A DNA stretch of 45,351 nt from Candidatus Dormiibacterota bacterium (GTDB lineage: Bacteria; Chloroflexota; Dormibacteria; Dormibacterales; Dormibacteraceae). The position numbers were made by a program, and so were the translations under genes. The stretch lies in contig CATPBO010000087.1 in the NCBI GenBank assembly GCA_955652835.1, positions 1 to 45,351 on the forward strand. Reading direction: 5' to 3'. The notes under the pieces were generated by a model. It worked only from the letters and a program-made list of their open reading frames with translations, made no database searches and was not told the origin of the DNA. How positions within the stretch are numbered: position 1 is the first letter of the stretch; the number at the start of each line of letters is the position of its first letter. Shown here piece after piece: positions 17,313 through 27,072 of this stretch.

Positions 17313-18545
17313 TTGTCACGGCGGAAGAAAACCGTCGGTCTCGACCTAGGCACGAGCCGGGTCGCGGTGGTCATAGGCGAGTCTGACGACCCTGGCGCTC
17401 CCGTGAGCATCATCGGCGTGGGCGAAAGCCCATCCGAGGGCCTGCGCAAAGGCGTGGTCGTGAACCTCGACAAGACGATCGCGTCCATCCAGGCCGCCGC
17501 CGTCACCGCGGAGCGCATGGCCGGCCAGCGCATCGAGTCGGTGGTCGTCTCCCTCGCGGGCACCCACCTCTGGTCCCAAAACTCCACTGGCGTGATCGCT
17601 GTCGCGCGCCCCGATCATGAGATCGGCGAGGACGACGTTCAAAGAGTGGTCGAAGCCTCGAGGGCGATCAGCGTCGCCTCGGACCGCCAGGTCATCCATG
17701 TCATCCCACGCGCCTACACCGTTGACGGACAGGACGGTGTGAGAGATGCGATCGGCATGACCGGCCACCGCCTCGAGGTCGAAACCAACATCATCACCGG
17801 CGCCCAGACCGCGGTCCAGAACGTGATCAAGTGCGTTCACGGCGCCGGCTTTGACGTCGAAGACGTCGTCTGCGCCGGCCTGGCCGCCGGAGAAGGCGTG
17901 CTCAGCCAGCAAGAGATCGAGCTCGGTGTCTGCCTGATCGAGATCGGCGCGGGAACCACCAATGTGGTCGTCTACAACGACGGCTCCGCACGTCATCTCG
18001 CGGTTCTGCCCGTCGGCGGCAACCACGTCACGAGCGACATCGCGATCGGCCTGCGCACGACACTGGACGAGGCCGAGAGCCTCAAGCTCAACTACGGGCA
18101 CTCGCTGCCGGAGGTGATCGACCACGCGGAGAAGGTCGAGGTCCGGCAGGTCGGAGGGGACAGGATCACCGCCCTCCCCCGGCGCTTCCTCGCGGAGATC
18201 ATCGGCCCGCGCATGACCGAGATCTTCCAGATGGCGCGCGAAGAGGTGCGCAAGACAGGCTTCGATGGGCTGCTTCCGGCCGGGGTCGTCGTGACCGGCG
18301 GCGGGTCGCGCCTGATGGGGACGATGGACGCCGCCCAGCACGTTTTCAACACGTCCGCCCGGCTCGGACAGCCGTCAGGGCATTCGGGGCTGGCGGACAA
18401 AGCGCAGGGTCCGTCGTTCGGAGTCGCGTCGGGTCTCGTGAAGTGGGGCTCGCGCGCGCCCGTGCGGGGCTACGGAACCCGCCAGCCGGCGGCGTTCGGC
18501 AACACGTATCAAAGAACTGTGAGGTGGCTGCGCGATTTTTTCTAG
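17313..18545 (+). CDS. ftsA: Cell division protein FtsA
   Basis: SRRKKTVGLDLGTSRVAVVIGE; VVNLDKTIASIQAAAVTAERMAG; TTG start at 17313, AGGAGG at 17293-17298. Confidence 0.93.
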   Translation: MSRRKKTVGLDLGTSRVAVVIGESDDPGAPVSIIGVGESPSEGLRKGVVVNLDKTIASIQAAAVTAERMAGQRIESVVVSLAGTHLWSQNSTGVIAVARPDHEIGEDDVQRVVEASRAISVASDRQVIHVIPRAYTVDGQDGVRDAIGMTGHRLEVETNIITGAQTAVQNVIKCVHGAGFDVEDVVCAGLAAGEGVLSQQEIELGVCLIEIGAGTTNVVVYNDGSARHLAVLPVGGNHVTSDIAIGLRTTLDEAESLKLNYGHSLPEVIDHAEKVEVRQVGGDRITALPRRFLAEIIGPRMTEIFQMAREEVRKTGFDGLLPAGVVVTGGGSRLMGTMDAAQHVFNTSARLGQPSGHSGLADKAQGPSFGVASGLVKWGSRAPVRGYGTRQPAAFGNTYQRTVRWLRDFF

Positions 18546-18609
18546 AGAACAGACCCGAAACCAGCTGGAGCTCGCCATAGCCAAAGCAAATTCGGATCAG
18601 GAGGAGACC

Positions 18610-19671
18610 ATGAAGGAAAGTTTGTTGCACGAAGGGCGAGCGCGAATCAAGGTCGTCGGTTGTGGTGGCGGTGGCGGCAACGCCGTCAATCGCATGATCT
18701 CGAAAGCGCTCAAGGTCGAGTTCATCGCGGTCAACACGGACAAGCAGGCGTTGGAACGCTGCCAGGCCGATGTCAAGGTCCAGATGGGAAACAAGATCAC
18801 CCGCGGCCTTGGCGCCGGAGGTGACTGGACGCGTGGCCGCGACGCCGCGGACGAGAGCCGCACCGAGCTTTCAGCGGTGGTGCAGGACTCGGACATGGTG
18901 TTCATCACCTGCGGCATGGGCGGTGGCACCGGCACCGGGTCGGCCGCGATCGTGGCGGAGCTGGCCAAAGAGGCCGGCGCGCTGACCATCGGCGTGGTCA
19001 CGCGGCCCTTCGCGTTCGAAGGCCGCATCCGCAACGACACCGCAGAGGAAGGCATCAAGGCACTACGGAGCCAGGTCGACGCGCTGATCGTCGTCCCCAA
19101 CGACCGGCTCGCGCAGGTCGCCAGCTCCAAGACGACGCTCGAGGAAGCTTTCCGGATGGCGGACGACGTGCTGCGCCAAGGCGTGCAGGGCATCTCCGAC
19201 CTGGTAACTCAGCCGGGCGTCATCAACCTCGACTTCGCCGACGTGAAGGCGATCATGGAGAACGCGGGTGAGGCGCTGATGGGCATCGGCCACGGCGCGG
19301 GTGACAGCCGGGCAGAGGATGCCGCCAAGCAGGCGGTTTCCAGCCCGCTGCTCGAGACGTCGATCGACGGCGCCAAGGGCATCCTCTTCAACATCACAGC
19401 CGGCAAGGACATCACGCTGCAAGAGGTGCAGAAGGCCGCCGAGATCGTTCGCGCGGCGGCTGACCCTGGCGCCAACATCATCTTCGGTGTCGTGCGCGAC
19501 GAAACCATGCAGGGTGAGATCAAAGTCACAGTCATCGCCACCGGCTTCGGTGGCAAGACCCAGTCGGAAGCCAAGCAAGAGACGATGCGTCGTACGATCG
19601 ACCGGCCGGAGTTTGGTGCCGAAGAACTCGGCGACATCAACATCCCGGCGTTCCTTCGCAACCGGATGTAA
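18610..19671 (+). CDS. ftsZ: Cell division protein FtsZ
   Basis: [18 protein letters not shown], tubulin signature [10 protein letters not shown]-terminal [12 protein letters not shown]. Confidence 0.97.
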   Translation: MKESLLHEGRARIKVVGCGGGGGNAVNRMISKALKVEFIAVNTDKQALERCQADVKVQMGNKITRGLGAGGDWTRGRDAADESRTELSAVVQDSDMVFITCGMGGGTGTGSAAIVAELAKEAGALTIGVVTRPFAFEGRIRNDTAEEGIKALRSQVDALIVVPNDRLAQVASSKTTLEEAFRMADDVLRQGVQGISDLVTQPGVINLDFADVKAIMENAGEALMGIGHGAGDSRAEDAAKQAVSSPLLETSIDGAKGILFNITAGKDITLQEVQKAAEIVRAAADPGANIIFGVVRDETMQGEIKVTVIATGFGGKTQSEAKQETMRRTIDRPEFGAEELGDINIPAFLRNRM

Positions 19672-19722
19672 CCAGGGCGCCAAACGCGCGGACCCAGAAC
19701 ACGTAATTAAAGAGGACAAGAC

Positions 19723-20184
19723 ATGCGCTGCCCGTACTGCGGTCATCACGACCTGAAGGTCGTCGACTCTCGCGACTCGGAGGTCGGAGAGGCGATTCGC
19801 CGCAGGCGCGAGTGCCTGCAGTGTGGGCAGCGGTTCACCACCTACGAACGGATCGAGACTGTTCCGTTCTTTGTAACGAAGAAGGACGGGCGGCGCGAGG
19901 ACTTCGATCCGCAGAAGCTGTTCACCGGACTGAAGAAGGCGACCGAAAAGCGCGACATCTCGCCTGAACGGCTGCGCGCCATCGTGGACGATATCGAGGC
20001 GGAGCTGCGGCGGTCAGGCCGCGTCGAGATCCCGAGCGGGGAGATCGGCGAGATGGTGATGGTCCGGCTGCGAGACCTCGACGAGGTCGCGTACATCCGG
20101 TTCGCGTCCGTGTACCGCGAGTTCATGGACCTCCAGCAAGTCAAGCGGGAAATCGAGCAGGTCCTTAGCTCCCGCCGCCCGTAG
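19723..20184 (+). CDS. nrdR: Transcriptional repressor NrdR
   Basis: MRCPYCGHHDLKVVDSRDSEVGEAIRRRRECLQCGQRFTTYERIE zinc ribbon plus ATP cone. Confidence 0.96.
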   Translation: MRCPYCGHHDLKVVDSRDSEVGEAIRRRRECLQCGQRFTTYERIETVPFFVTKKDGRREDFDPQKLFTGLKKATEKRDISPERLRAIVDDIEAELRRSGRVEIPSGEIGEMVMVRLRDLDEVAYIRFASVYREFMDLQQVKREIEQVLSSRRP

Positions 20185-20200
20185 GCTTCAGGAGGCGGCG

Positions 20201-20731
20201 GTGGCCACGAAGCGAGCGCTGACGCCGCTGATCAGCATCGGCATCGCATATCTCGGCTTTTTGGTTGGTTTTCTGGTTCTCTTGCTCGCCATCGGACCGG
20301 AGTACGAGCACAGGGACAACCTGGTTAGAGGCGTGGTCTTTCTCGGATGGGCCCCGTTGGCGTTTACAGCCGTAGCCGTGAGCCTCAGCAGCCTGGTGTT
20401 GGTAGGCAAAGATCTTCGGCTCTGGCTGCGGATCGCGACCGCCGTGTTGAACCTTCCGGTTCTGGCGGCTGCATCACTTTTGTTCGTCGTAGGGATCTGG
20501 AGCTTGCAGGATTATTCGGCGAGCTTTGCCGCTTACGACACGGCCGTCCAGGTTTGCGGACATCCACCCGTCATCGGAACGGAAGGTTGGGGTGCCGGCT
20601 ACATGCTTCCCAACATGTTTGATTACGCGCGACAGAGGTACACGACTCACGACCGTTTCATCTTCGGCGGCACCGTGTACTACTGCACGGCCGCCGACGC
20701 CGAGGCGCACGGGCTCCGACCGTATCCCTGA
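20201..20731 (+). CDS. Hypothetical membrane protein (3 TM-like segments)
   Basis: GTG start, hydrophobic segments, follows nrdR; no recognised family. Confidence 0.75.
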   Translation: MATKRALTPLISIGIAYLGFLVGFLVLLLAIGPEYEHRDNLVRGVVFLGWAPLAFTAVAVSLSSLVLVGKDLRLWLRIATAVLNLPVLAAASLLFVVGIWSLQDYSASFAAYDTAVQVCGHPPVIGTEGWGAGYMLPNMFDYARQRYTTHDRFIFGGTVYYCTAADAEAHGLRPYP

Positions 20732-20758
20732 TTTGAAAGCCCTCGTAGTCTTGCTCAC

Positions 20759-21280
20759 GTGCCCGAGTTGGTGAGCCGGCCCAGCGTCGCTCGTCCCTAT
20801 ATGCCTGGATACGGGTTGCGGCCGGCCACTGAAGGCACCGGGCTTCTGCCGTGGTCGTGGGCCCAGGAGCGGCTCGAGTCCTCTCGCAACTACTGGCTCA
20901 CCAGCACCTGGCCGGATGGCCGGCCGCATGCGATGCCGGTCTGGGGGATGTGGCACCAGGATGAGTTCTGGTTCAGCAGCAGCAAGCCATCGCGCAAAGC
21001 CAAGAACCTCATCGCAAACCCCCGCTGCGTTGTCGCGACCGAGGACGCGAACAACCCGGTCGTGGTTGAGGGCACGGCACGGCTCATCACGTCACCGCAA
21101 GAGCTCGCTTTGATGCTTGCGCTGGAGAACACCAAATACTCGACCAATTACGGCATCGAGATGCTGGACCCGGCATTGAATGCAAGCTTCCGAGTCCGGC
21201 CCCTATGGGCATTCGGACTTCAGGCGGGGGACTTCACCGGCTCCCCGACGAGATGGGAATTCGAGGCCTTCAAGAGTTGA
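20759..21280 (+). CDS. Pyridoxamine 5'-phosphate oxidase family FMN/F420-binding protein
   Basis: YWLTSTWPDGRPHAMPVWGMWHQDEFWFSSSKPSRKAKNLIANPRCVVATED split-barrel pattern. Confidence 0.85.
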   Translation: MPELVSRPSVARPYMPGYGLRPATEGTGLLPWSWAQERLESSRNYWLTSTWPDGRPHAMPVWGMWHQDEFWFSSSKPSRKAKNLIANPRCVVATEDANNPVVVEGTARLITSPQELALMLALENTKYSTNYGIEMLDPALNASFRVRPLWAFGLQAGDFTGSPTRWEFEAFKS

Positions 21281-21987
21281 TTCAGACGCCGCACGTGCTG
21301 AAGATCGATAAGCTCGACGATCCGGCGTTCGTTCATGGTTTCTCGACGATCGCGCTGGGCTCAGTTGGCCTGACGCACGCTCCGGACCCAGTGCCCGTGC
21401 TGGCCTCGCGGCGGGCTTTTGCCCGAGCCCTCAACATCGAGGTCGAGCCGTTCACGACGGTTGGCGCCGTTCACGGGTCGGCCGTAGCGCGCGTTGATGA
21501 GCCTCTGGACGTGGTGCAGGGCGTGGACGGGCTGATCACCGACCAGCGCGGTGTCGCCCTGTTCGCAACTTTTGCGGACTGCTACCCGATCGTGCTTTGG
21601 GATCCGAACAGGCGGTGCGCCGGGCTCGCTCATGCCGGTTGGCGCGGCACAATGGCGGGGGTCGCCAAGGTGGCGGTCAAAGCGATGCACGACGAATTTG
21701 GCTCGGCGCCCGCAGACATCCGAGCCGGCATCGGTCCAGGCATCTGCGGGCGCTGCTACGAGGTTGGCGGCGAAGTCGCCTCGCAGTTCGATGCACGGTT
21801 TGTCACCCCCGGCGCCGGCGATCGGTTCCTCCTCGACCTTGCCGCCGCAAACAGGGCCGAGCTCGAGGAGGCAGGCCTGTCAGAGGTCCACGTGCTTGGC
21901 ATTTGCACGAAGGAATCAGATTTCCTGCCCTCACACCGGCGCACACCGGATGGCACTCGATTCGGCGCCATCGTCGCTCTTCGTTGA
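21253..21987 (+). CDS. pgeF: Purine nucleoside phosphorylase / laccase-domain protein (YfiH/PgeF family)
   Basis: HGSAVARVDEP, TFADCYPIVLWDP, GLAHAGWRGTMAGV, GPGICGRCYEVG. Confidence 0.92.
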   Translation: MGIRGLQELIQTPHVLKIDKLDDPAFVHGFSTIALGSVGLTHAPDPVPVLASRRAFARALNIEVEPFTTVGAVHGSAVARVDEPLDVVQGVDGLITDQRGVALFATFADCYPIVLWDPNRRCAGLAHAGWRGTMAGVAKVAVKAMHDEFGSAPADIRAGIGPGICGRCYEVGGEVASQFDARFVTPGAGDRFLLDLAAANRAELEEAGLSEVHVLGICTKESDFLPSHRRTPDGTRFGAIVALR

Positions 21988-22634
21988 CCGCGGAGAGCGT
22001 CCTCGAGCGGCTGGCTCGCATCAGCGCCCGCATCGCCGCCACTGGACGGAACCCTGATGAGGTCGCGATCGTGGCCGTCACCAAGGGATTCGCAGTCGAC
22101 ACCTGCCGCGAAGCGGTGGCGGCCGGCCTCCATATGCTCGGCGAGAACCGCGTCCAGGAGGCGCTCCCGAAGATGGAAGCGGTGACCGCCGCGCAATGGC
22201 ACCTCATCGGGCACCTGCAGACGAACAAGGTCAAGCAGGTCGCCGGGCGATTTGCGCTCATCCAGAGCGTCGACTCGGCCCGCCTGGCCGAAGCGATCGC
22301 CCGCCACGCGCCGGGTCAAGCGGTGCTGGTCGAGGTGAACATCGCCCGCGAGGCGCAGAAATCGGGCGTCGCACCCGACGGTGCCCTCGAGCTGATCGCG
22401 ACCGTGTCGAGTTTGCTCGACCTTCAGGGCCTGATGGGAATGGGACCGTCGCAAGGCGACCCAGCACCCGCGTTCAGCGAGTTGCGGCAGCTCCATGACG
22501 AGGCCGAGCAGCGCGTCGGGAAAGGCCTGCCCATCCTCTCGATGGGGATGAGCGGCGATTTCGATGCGGCCCTGGCCGCCGGAAGTACGATGCTACGATT
22601 GGGACAGGCGCTGTTCGGACCTCGCGCCACTTGA
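21984..22634 (+). CDS. yggS: YggS family PLP homeostasis protein
   Basis: VAVTKGFAVD, LGENRVQEALPK, WHLIGHLQTNKVK, LSMGMSGDFDAALAAGSTMLRLGQALFG; TTGA overlap. Confidence 0.93.
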   Translation: MTAESVLERLARISARIAATGRNPDEVAIVAVTKGFAVDTCREAVAAGLHMLGENRVQEALPKMEAVTAAQWHLIGHLQTNKVKQVAGRFALIQSVDSARLAEAIARHAPGQAVLVEVNIAREAQKSGVAPDGALELIATVSSLLDLQGLMGMGPSQGDPAPAFSELRQLHDEAEQRVGKGLPILSMGMSGDFDAALAAGSTMLRLGQALFGPRAT

Positions 22635-22638
22635 CTCC

Positions 22639-22896
22639 ATGGCACTGATTGCTACCTTACTCATCTACGCGCTCTACGCCCTCATCATCGTCATCTTGGT
22701 GCGGGTGGTCTTCTCGTGGATAAGCCCATATCCCAATAATTCCGTCTATCGCCTCGTGGTCCAGATCACTGAGCCGATCCTGGGCCCGGTGCGGCGCCGG
22801 CTGCCGCCCTTCTCGGGTATGGATCTCTCGCCGCTCGTCGTCACGCTGGCCGCCTATTTTCTGATCGCGGCCCTGCGCAACCTCCTTCCCGTATGA
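22639..22896 (+). CDS. YggT family membrane protein
   Basis: MALIATLLIYALYALIIVILVRVVFSWISPYPNNSVYRLVVQITEPILGPVRRRLPP. Confidence 0.9.
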   Translation: MALIATLLIYALYALIIVILVRVVFSWISPYPNNSVYRLVVQITEPILGPVRRRLPPFSGMDLSPLVVTLAAYFLIAALRNLLPV

Positions 22897-25745
22897 CCGG
22901 GATATTCGAAAAGGTCGACCAAAAGGTCAGCTTCCCCGAGCTGGAGAAGCAGCTGATGGCGCGCTGGAAGGAAGAGGGCACCTTCCAGAAATCGCTTGAC
23001 CTGCGCGCCGGGCGGCCCCGTTTCGTCTTCTACGAAGGCCCGCCGACCGCCAACGGCAAGCCAGCCACGCATCACATCCTGGCCCGCGCTTTCAAAGACC
23101 TGTTCCCGCGCTACAAGACGATGAAAGGCTTCTACGTCGAGCGGAAGGCTGGCTGGGACACGCACGGGCTGCCGGTCGAGATCGAGGTGGAGAAGAAGCT
23201 CAAGATCTCCGGCAAGTTCGAGATCGAGAACGAGATCGGCATCGAGCGCTTCAACGAGCTGTGCCGGGCGAGCGTGCACGAGTACGTCTCTGACTGGGTC
23301 GCGTTCAGCGAGCGCATGGGATTCTGGCTGGACTACGACAACGCCTACTGGACCCTGACGTCCGACTACATCCAGTCCGTCTGGTGGGCGCTGAGCGAGA
23401 TGTGGAAGCAAAGCCTGGTCTACAAAGGGTTTCGCGTCGCTCCGTACTGCTCCCGATGCGCGACACCGCTGTCCAGCCACGAGCTCGCTCAGGGCTACCG
23501 GGACAACGTGCCCGACCCGAGCGTCTACGTCAGGTTCAGGCTCAAGAAGGATCCCAAGACAGCGATCCTCGCCTGGACCACCACGCCATGGACGCTGCCA
23601 GGCAACGTCGCGCTGGCGGTGGACAACGATGTCGACTACATCAAGGTCAAGGATGGCGAAGACCAGTTCCTGATCCTCGCCGAGGCCCGACTCGAGGTGC
23701 TCAACGAACCGCCGGAGGTTGTCGAGCGAATGAAAGGCAGCGACCTCGTCGGGCTCGACTATGAGCCTCTATATCCCTACTCGATCCCGAATGAAGGTCA
23801 CGCGCATTTCGTCGTCGACGCGGACTTCGTCTCGACTGAAGAAGGCACCGGAGTTGTGCACACCTCGGCGCTGTACGGCGTCGACGACCTGAGGCTTTGC
23901 CAGGAGAAGGGCATTCCCTTCCGGCACACGGTCGGCCTGGATGGCAAGTTCCTGCCGTATGTCGACAAGTTCGCGGGCCTTCACGTAAAGGAGGCGGACC
24001 CCTTGATCCTCGACGACCTCAAGGCGCGCGGCCTTCTGTATAGGTCCGAGACGATCCTGCACACGTACCCAGAGTGCTGGCGCTGCCGGACGCCGCTGAT
24101 CTACTACGCCCTCGACTCATGGTACGTGCGGACGACCGAGCGCAAAGCCGAGCTCATCGCCAACAACGCCGCGACCAACTGGGTCCCGGCGCACATCAAG
24201 ACCGGCCGCATGGGCGACTGGCTCGAGAACAACGTCGACTGGGCGATCTCGCGCTCGCGTTACTGGGGCACGCCGCTCCCGTTCTGGGTTTGCGAGAAGT
24301 GCAGCGATCAGCGGTGCGTGAGCTCGGCGGCCGAGCTTGGCCTCGAGGATGATGCCGACCTGCACCGCCCGTTCATCGACACGGTCACGCTGCCGTGCCA
24401 GAAGTGTGACGGCACGATGAGGCGAGTCCCTGAGGTGCTCGACGCCTGGTTTGACTCTGGATCCATGCCGTTCGCGCAGCGCGGCTATCCGCGCCAGGGG
24501 AAGAGGGAGTTCGAGGAAACCTTTCCCGCCGACTTCATCGCCGAGGCGATGGACCAGACCCGCGGCTGGTTCTACTCGCTGCTCGCGATCTCGACGCTGC
24601 TCTTCAAGCAGAACGCGTACCGCAACGTCATCTGCCTCGGCCTGGTGGTCGACCCGAAGGGCAAGAAGGCGTCGAAGTCGCGCGGCAACGTACTGGACCC
24701 GAACTACCTCTTCGACAACTTCGGTTCCGATGCCGTGCGCTGGTACTTCTACACCTCCACGCCCGTGGGCGAGAACTACCGCACGGGAGACGCCGCCTTG
24801 AGGGAGACCGTGCAGCAGTTCTTCATCCCACTTTGGAACTGCTACTCGTTCTTCGTCACCTACGCGCGGCTGGACGGATTTGACCCAGAGCAGCCAGCCG
24901 TCCCGGTTGCCGACCGTCACGTGCTCGACCGCTGGCTGATGTCGAAGCTGAGCGGGCTTGTGGCCGCCGTCTCGACCGGGCTCGACGGCTACGACGCCAA
25001 CGAGCCTGCTCGCCGGATCCACCGTTTCGCCGATGATCTGTCCAACTGGTACATCCGGCGCTCACGCCGCAGGTTCTGGAAGTCGCAGTCAGACAGCGAC
25101 AAGCTCGCTGCCTACCAGACCCTTTATGAGGCGCTTCGCACGGTCTGCCAGCTCCTGGCGCCGTTCGCACCTTTCACGTCCGACGCGATGTACCGCAACC
25201 TGTCGAACGATCAATCGGTGCACCTTAGCGACTTCCCTGAGCCGGCGCCGTACCTCGATGCGCGCCTGGAGGCTGACATGGCCGACGCAAGGCAAGCCGT
25301 GGAGGCGGGGTTGTCGGCCCGCGATGCTGCACGGCTGAAGGTCCGGCAGCCGCTTGCGTCCATCGCCCTCCCAGGTGACCCGCTGCCAGAGGACATTGCG
25401 GCGATCGTGCGCGAGGAGCTCAACGTGAAGCGCCTGACCTTTGGAGCGCCTGAGGTGAAGCTCGACACCGAGATCACCGAAGAGCTGCGACTCGAGGGGC
25501 TGGCCCGCGAGGTGGTGCGGCTGATCCAGGACCGCCGTAAGAAGCTGGGCCTAAACGTCGAGGACCGCATCGACACGCGGTACGAGGCGGATGGCATGCT
25601 CTTGCGGGCACTGCAGCGTCACGCCGATTACATCAAGACCGAAACCCTGTCGGTCACGCTCGAAGAGGGCCGTGCCGACGATTTCGACGGCGAGCAGCTG
25701 ATGCTCGAAGGAGAACAGCTCTGGATCGGCATCAAGCGACACTGA
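22893..25745 (+). CDS. ileS: Isoleucine--tRNA ligase, with altered signature motif ATHH
   Basis: GPPTANGKPATHHILARAFKDLFPRYKTMKGFYVERKAGWDTHGLPVE; KASKSRGN; AMDQTRGWFYSLL. Confidence 0.96.
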   Translation: MTGIFEKVDQKVSFPELEKQLMARWKEEGTFQKSLDLRAGRPRFVFYEGPPTANGKPATHHILARAFKDLFPRYKTMKGFYVERKAGWDTHGLPVEIEVEKKLKISGKFEIENEIGIERFNELCRASVHEYVSDWVAFSERMGFWLDYDNAYWTLTSDYIQSVWWALSEMWKQSLVYKGFRVAPYCSRCATPLSSHELAQGYRDNVPDPSVYVRFRLKKDPKTAILAWTTTPWTLPGNVALAVDNDVDYIKVKDGEDQFLILAEARLEVLNEPPEVVERMKGSDLVGLDYEPLYPYSIPNEGHAHFVVDADFVSTEEGTGVVHTSALYGVDDLRLCQEKGIPFRHTVGLDGKFLPYVDKFAGLHVKEADPLILDDLKARGLLYRSETILHTYPECWRCRTPLIYYALDSWYVRTTERKAELIANNAATNWVPAHIKTGRMGDWLENNVDWAISRSRYWGTPLPFWVCEKCSDQRCVSSAAELGLEDDADLHRPFIDTVTLPCQKCDGTMRRVPEVLDAWFDSGSMPFAQRGYPRQGKREFEETFPADFIAEAMDQTRGWFYSLLAISTLLFKQNAYRNVICLGLVVDPKGKKASKSRGNVLDPNYLFDNFGSDAVRWYFYTSTPVGENYRTGDAALRETVQQFFIPLWNCYSFFVTYARLDGFDPEQPAVPVADRHVLDRWLMSKLSGLVAAVSTGLDGYDANEPARRIHRFADDLSNWYIRRSRRRFWKSQSDSDKLAAYQTLYEALRTVCQLLAPFAPFTSDAMYRNLSNDQSVHLSDFPEPAPYLDARLEADMADARQAVEAGLSARDAARLKVRQPLASIALPGDPLPEDIAAIVREELNVKRLTFGAPEVKLDTEITEELRLEGLAREVVRLIQDRRKKLGLNVEDRIDTRYEADGMLLRALQRHADYIKTETLSVTLEEGRADDFDGEQLMLEGEQLWIGIKRH

Positions 25746-26197
25746 CCACAGGTCGCATCGCCTTCGGCTTGATCGCGATCGCGGTGTTCGTCCTCGACCG
25801 GATCACGAAGAGCCTCGTCATGGCCCAGATCCCTTACGGGACAGAGGTCCCTGTCCTCGGCCACCTGGTGGGAATCGCGAATTATCACAACTCGGGAGCG
25901 GCGTTCGGATTGGCGCCCGCCGGGGCACCCATCTTCCTGATCGCGTCCGTGGTGGTGGCAATCGGCCTTGTCGTCTACGTCGCGCGCAACCCCGGCAGCC
26001 TGTGGACCGACGCGGTGCTGGGCCTGATCATGGGCGGCACGCTCGGCAACGGGTATGAACGCGTGGTGTTCGGGACGGTAACTGACTTCATCAACGTCCA
26101 CTTCTGGCCTGTCTTCAACGTCGCGGACTCGGCCGTCAGCATCGGCGTGGTGGCGCTGGTGGCCGGGTACTTGCTACGCAAGAATCCCGCCGCCTGA
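25742..26197 (+). CDS. lspA: Lipoprotein signal peptidase, probable CTG start (alternative TTG 25769)
   Basis: VLDRITKSLV, YHNSGAAFGL, GGTLGNGYERVVFGTVTDFINVHFWPVFNVADSAVSIG. Confidence 0.93.
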   Translation: MTTGRIAFGLIAIAVFVLDRITKSLVMAQIPYGTEVPVLGHLVGIANYHNSGAAFGLAPAGAPIFLIASVVVAIGLVVYVARNPGSLWTDAVLGLIMGGTLGNGYERVVFGTVTDFINVHFWPVFNVADSAVSIGVVALVAGYLLRKNPAA

Positions 26198-27072
26198 TCG
26201 CGCCGGCAGCGGCCGCGCGGCTGGACCGCTTTCTCGCCGAGCATGCTGAAGACCTCAGCCGCTCGGCAGCCGCGCGCCTCATCAAGAGCCATCTCGTTCG
26301 CGTCAACGGTCACACCGCCGACCCCGCGGATCGGGTGTCCCCGGGCGATGTCGTGGAGTTCGAGATCCCGGAGGCTTATGTCGATGACGCTGCCGCGGAG
26401 GCGATCCCGCTCGATGTCGTGTATGAGGACGAGGACCTCGCCGTCATCAACAAGCCGGCGGGAATGGTCGTCCACCCTGCCCCGGGCCATCACACTGGCA
26501 CCCTGGTCCACGCGCTGCTCGGCCGCGGAGGGACCTGGTCGGCCGTCGGGGGCACAGCACGCCCGGGCATTGTTCACCGCCTCGACAAGGGCACGTCCGG
26601 GCTGATCGTCGTCGCCCGCAACGATATGAGCCACCGGGCGCTTGCGTCGCAGCTGAAAGATCGCGCGCTCAGCCGCACGTACATGGCCATAGTGCGCGGA
26701 CTCGTGAAGGACGATGCTGGAGAGCTCGAAGGGCCTATCGGGCGCGACCCAAAGGAGCGGAAGCGCATGGCCGTGGTCAGCGGCGGACGGTTCGCGAGGA
26801 CGCGGTACCAGGTGGTCGAACGGCGGGGCGGGCATACTCTCGTGCGCTGTGAGCTCGACACCGGACGTACGCATCAGATCCGCGTGCACCTCGCCGCGTT
26901 GGGCTACCCGGTGGCCGGTGACGCGGAATACGGAGGGCGAGAGGAAGGTGTACCGCGGCCGATGCTGCACGCGTGGCGGCTGCGACTCCGCCACCCGCGC
27001 ACGGGCGTTGAGATGAGCTTTGAGGCCCCGCGGCCGCCTGACTTCGAGCAGTTCTGGTCATCTCTTAATTGA
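26194..27072 (+). CDS. rluD: Pseudouridine synthase RluA/RluD family, apparent CTG start
   Basis: S4 domain IAPAAAARLDRFLAEHAEDLSRSAAARLIKSHLVRVNG upstream of the listed ORF start; INKPAGMVVHPAPGH, GIVHRLDKGTSGL. Confidence 0.94.
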   Translation: MIAPAAAARLDRFLAEHAEDLSRSAAARLIKSHLVRVNGHTADPADRVSPGDVVEFEIPEAYVDDAAAEAIPLDVVYEDEDLAVINKPAGMVVHPAPGHHTGTLVHALLGRGGTWSAVGGTARPGIVHRLDKGTSGLIVVARNDMSHRALASQLKDRALSRTYMAIVRGLVKDDAGELEGPIGRDPKERKRMAVVSGGRFARTRYQVVERRGGHTLVRCELDTGRTHQIRVHLAALGYPVAGDAEYGGREEGVPRPMLHAWRLRLRHPRTGVEMSFEAPRPPDFEQFWSSLN

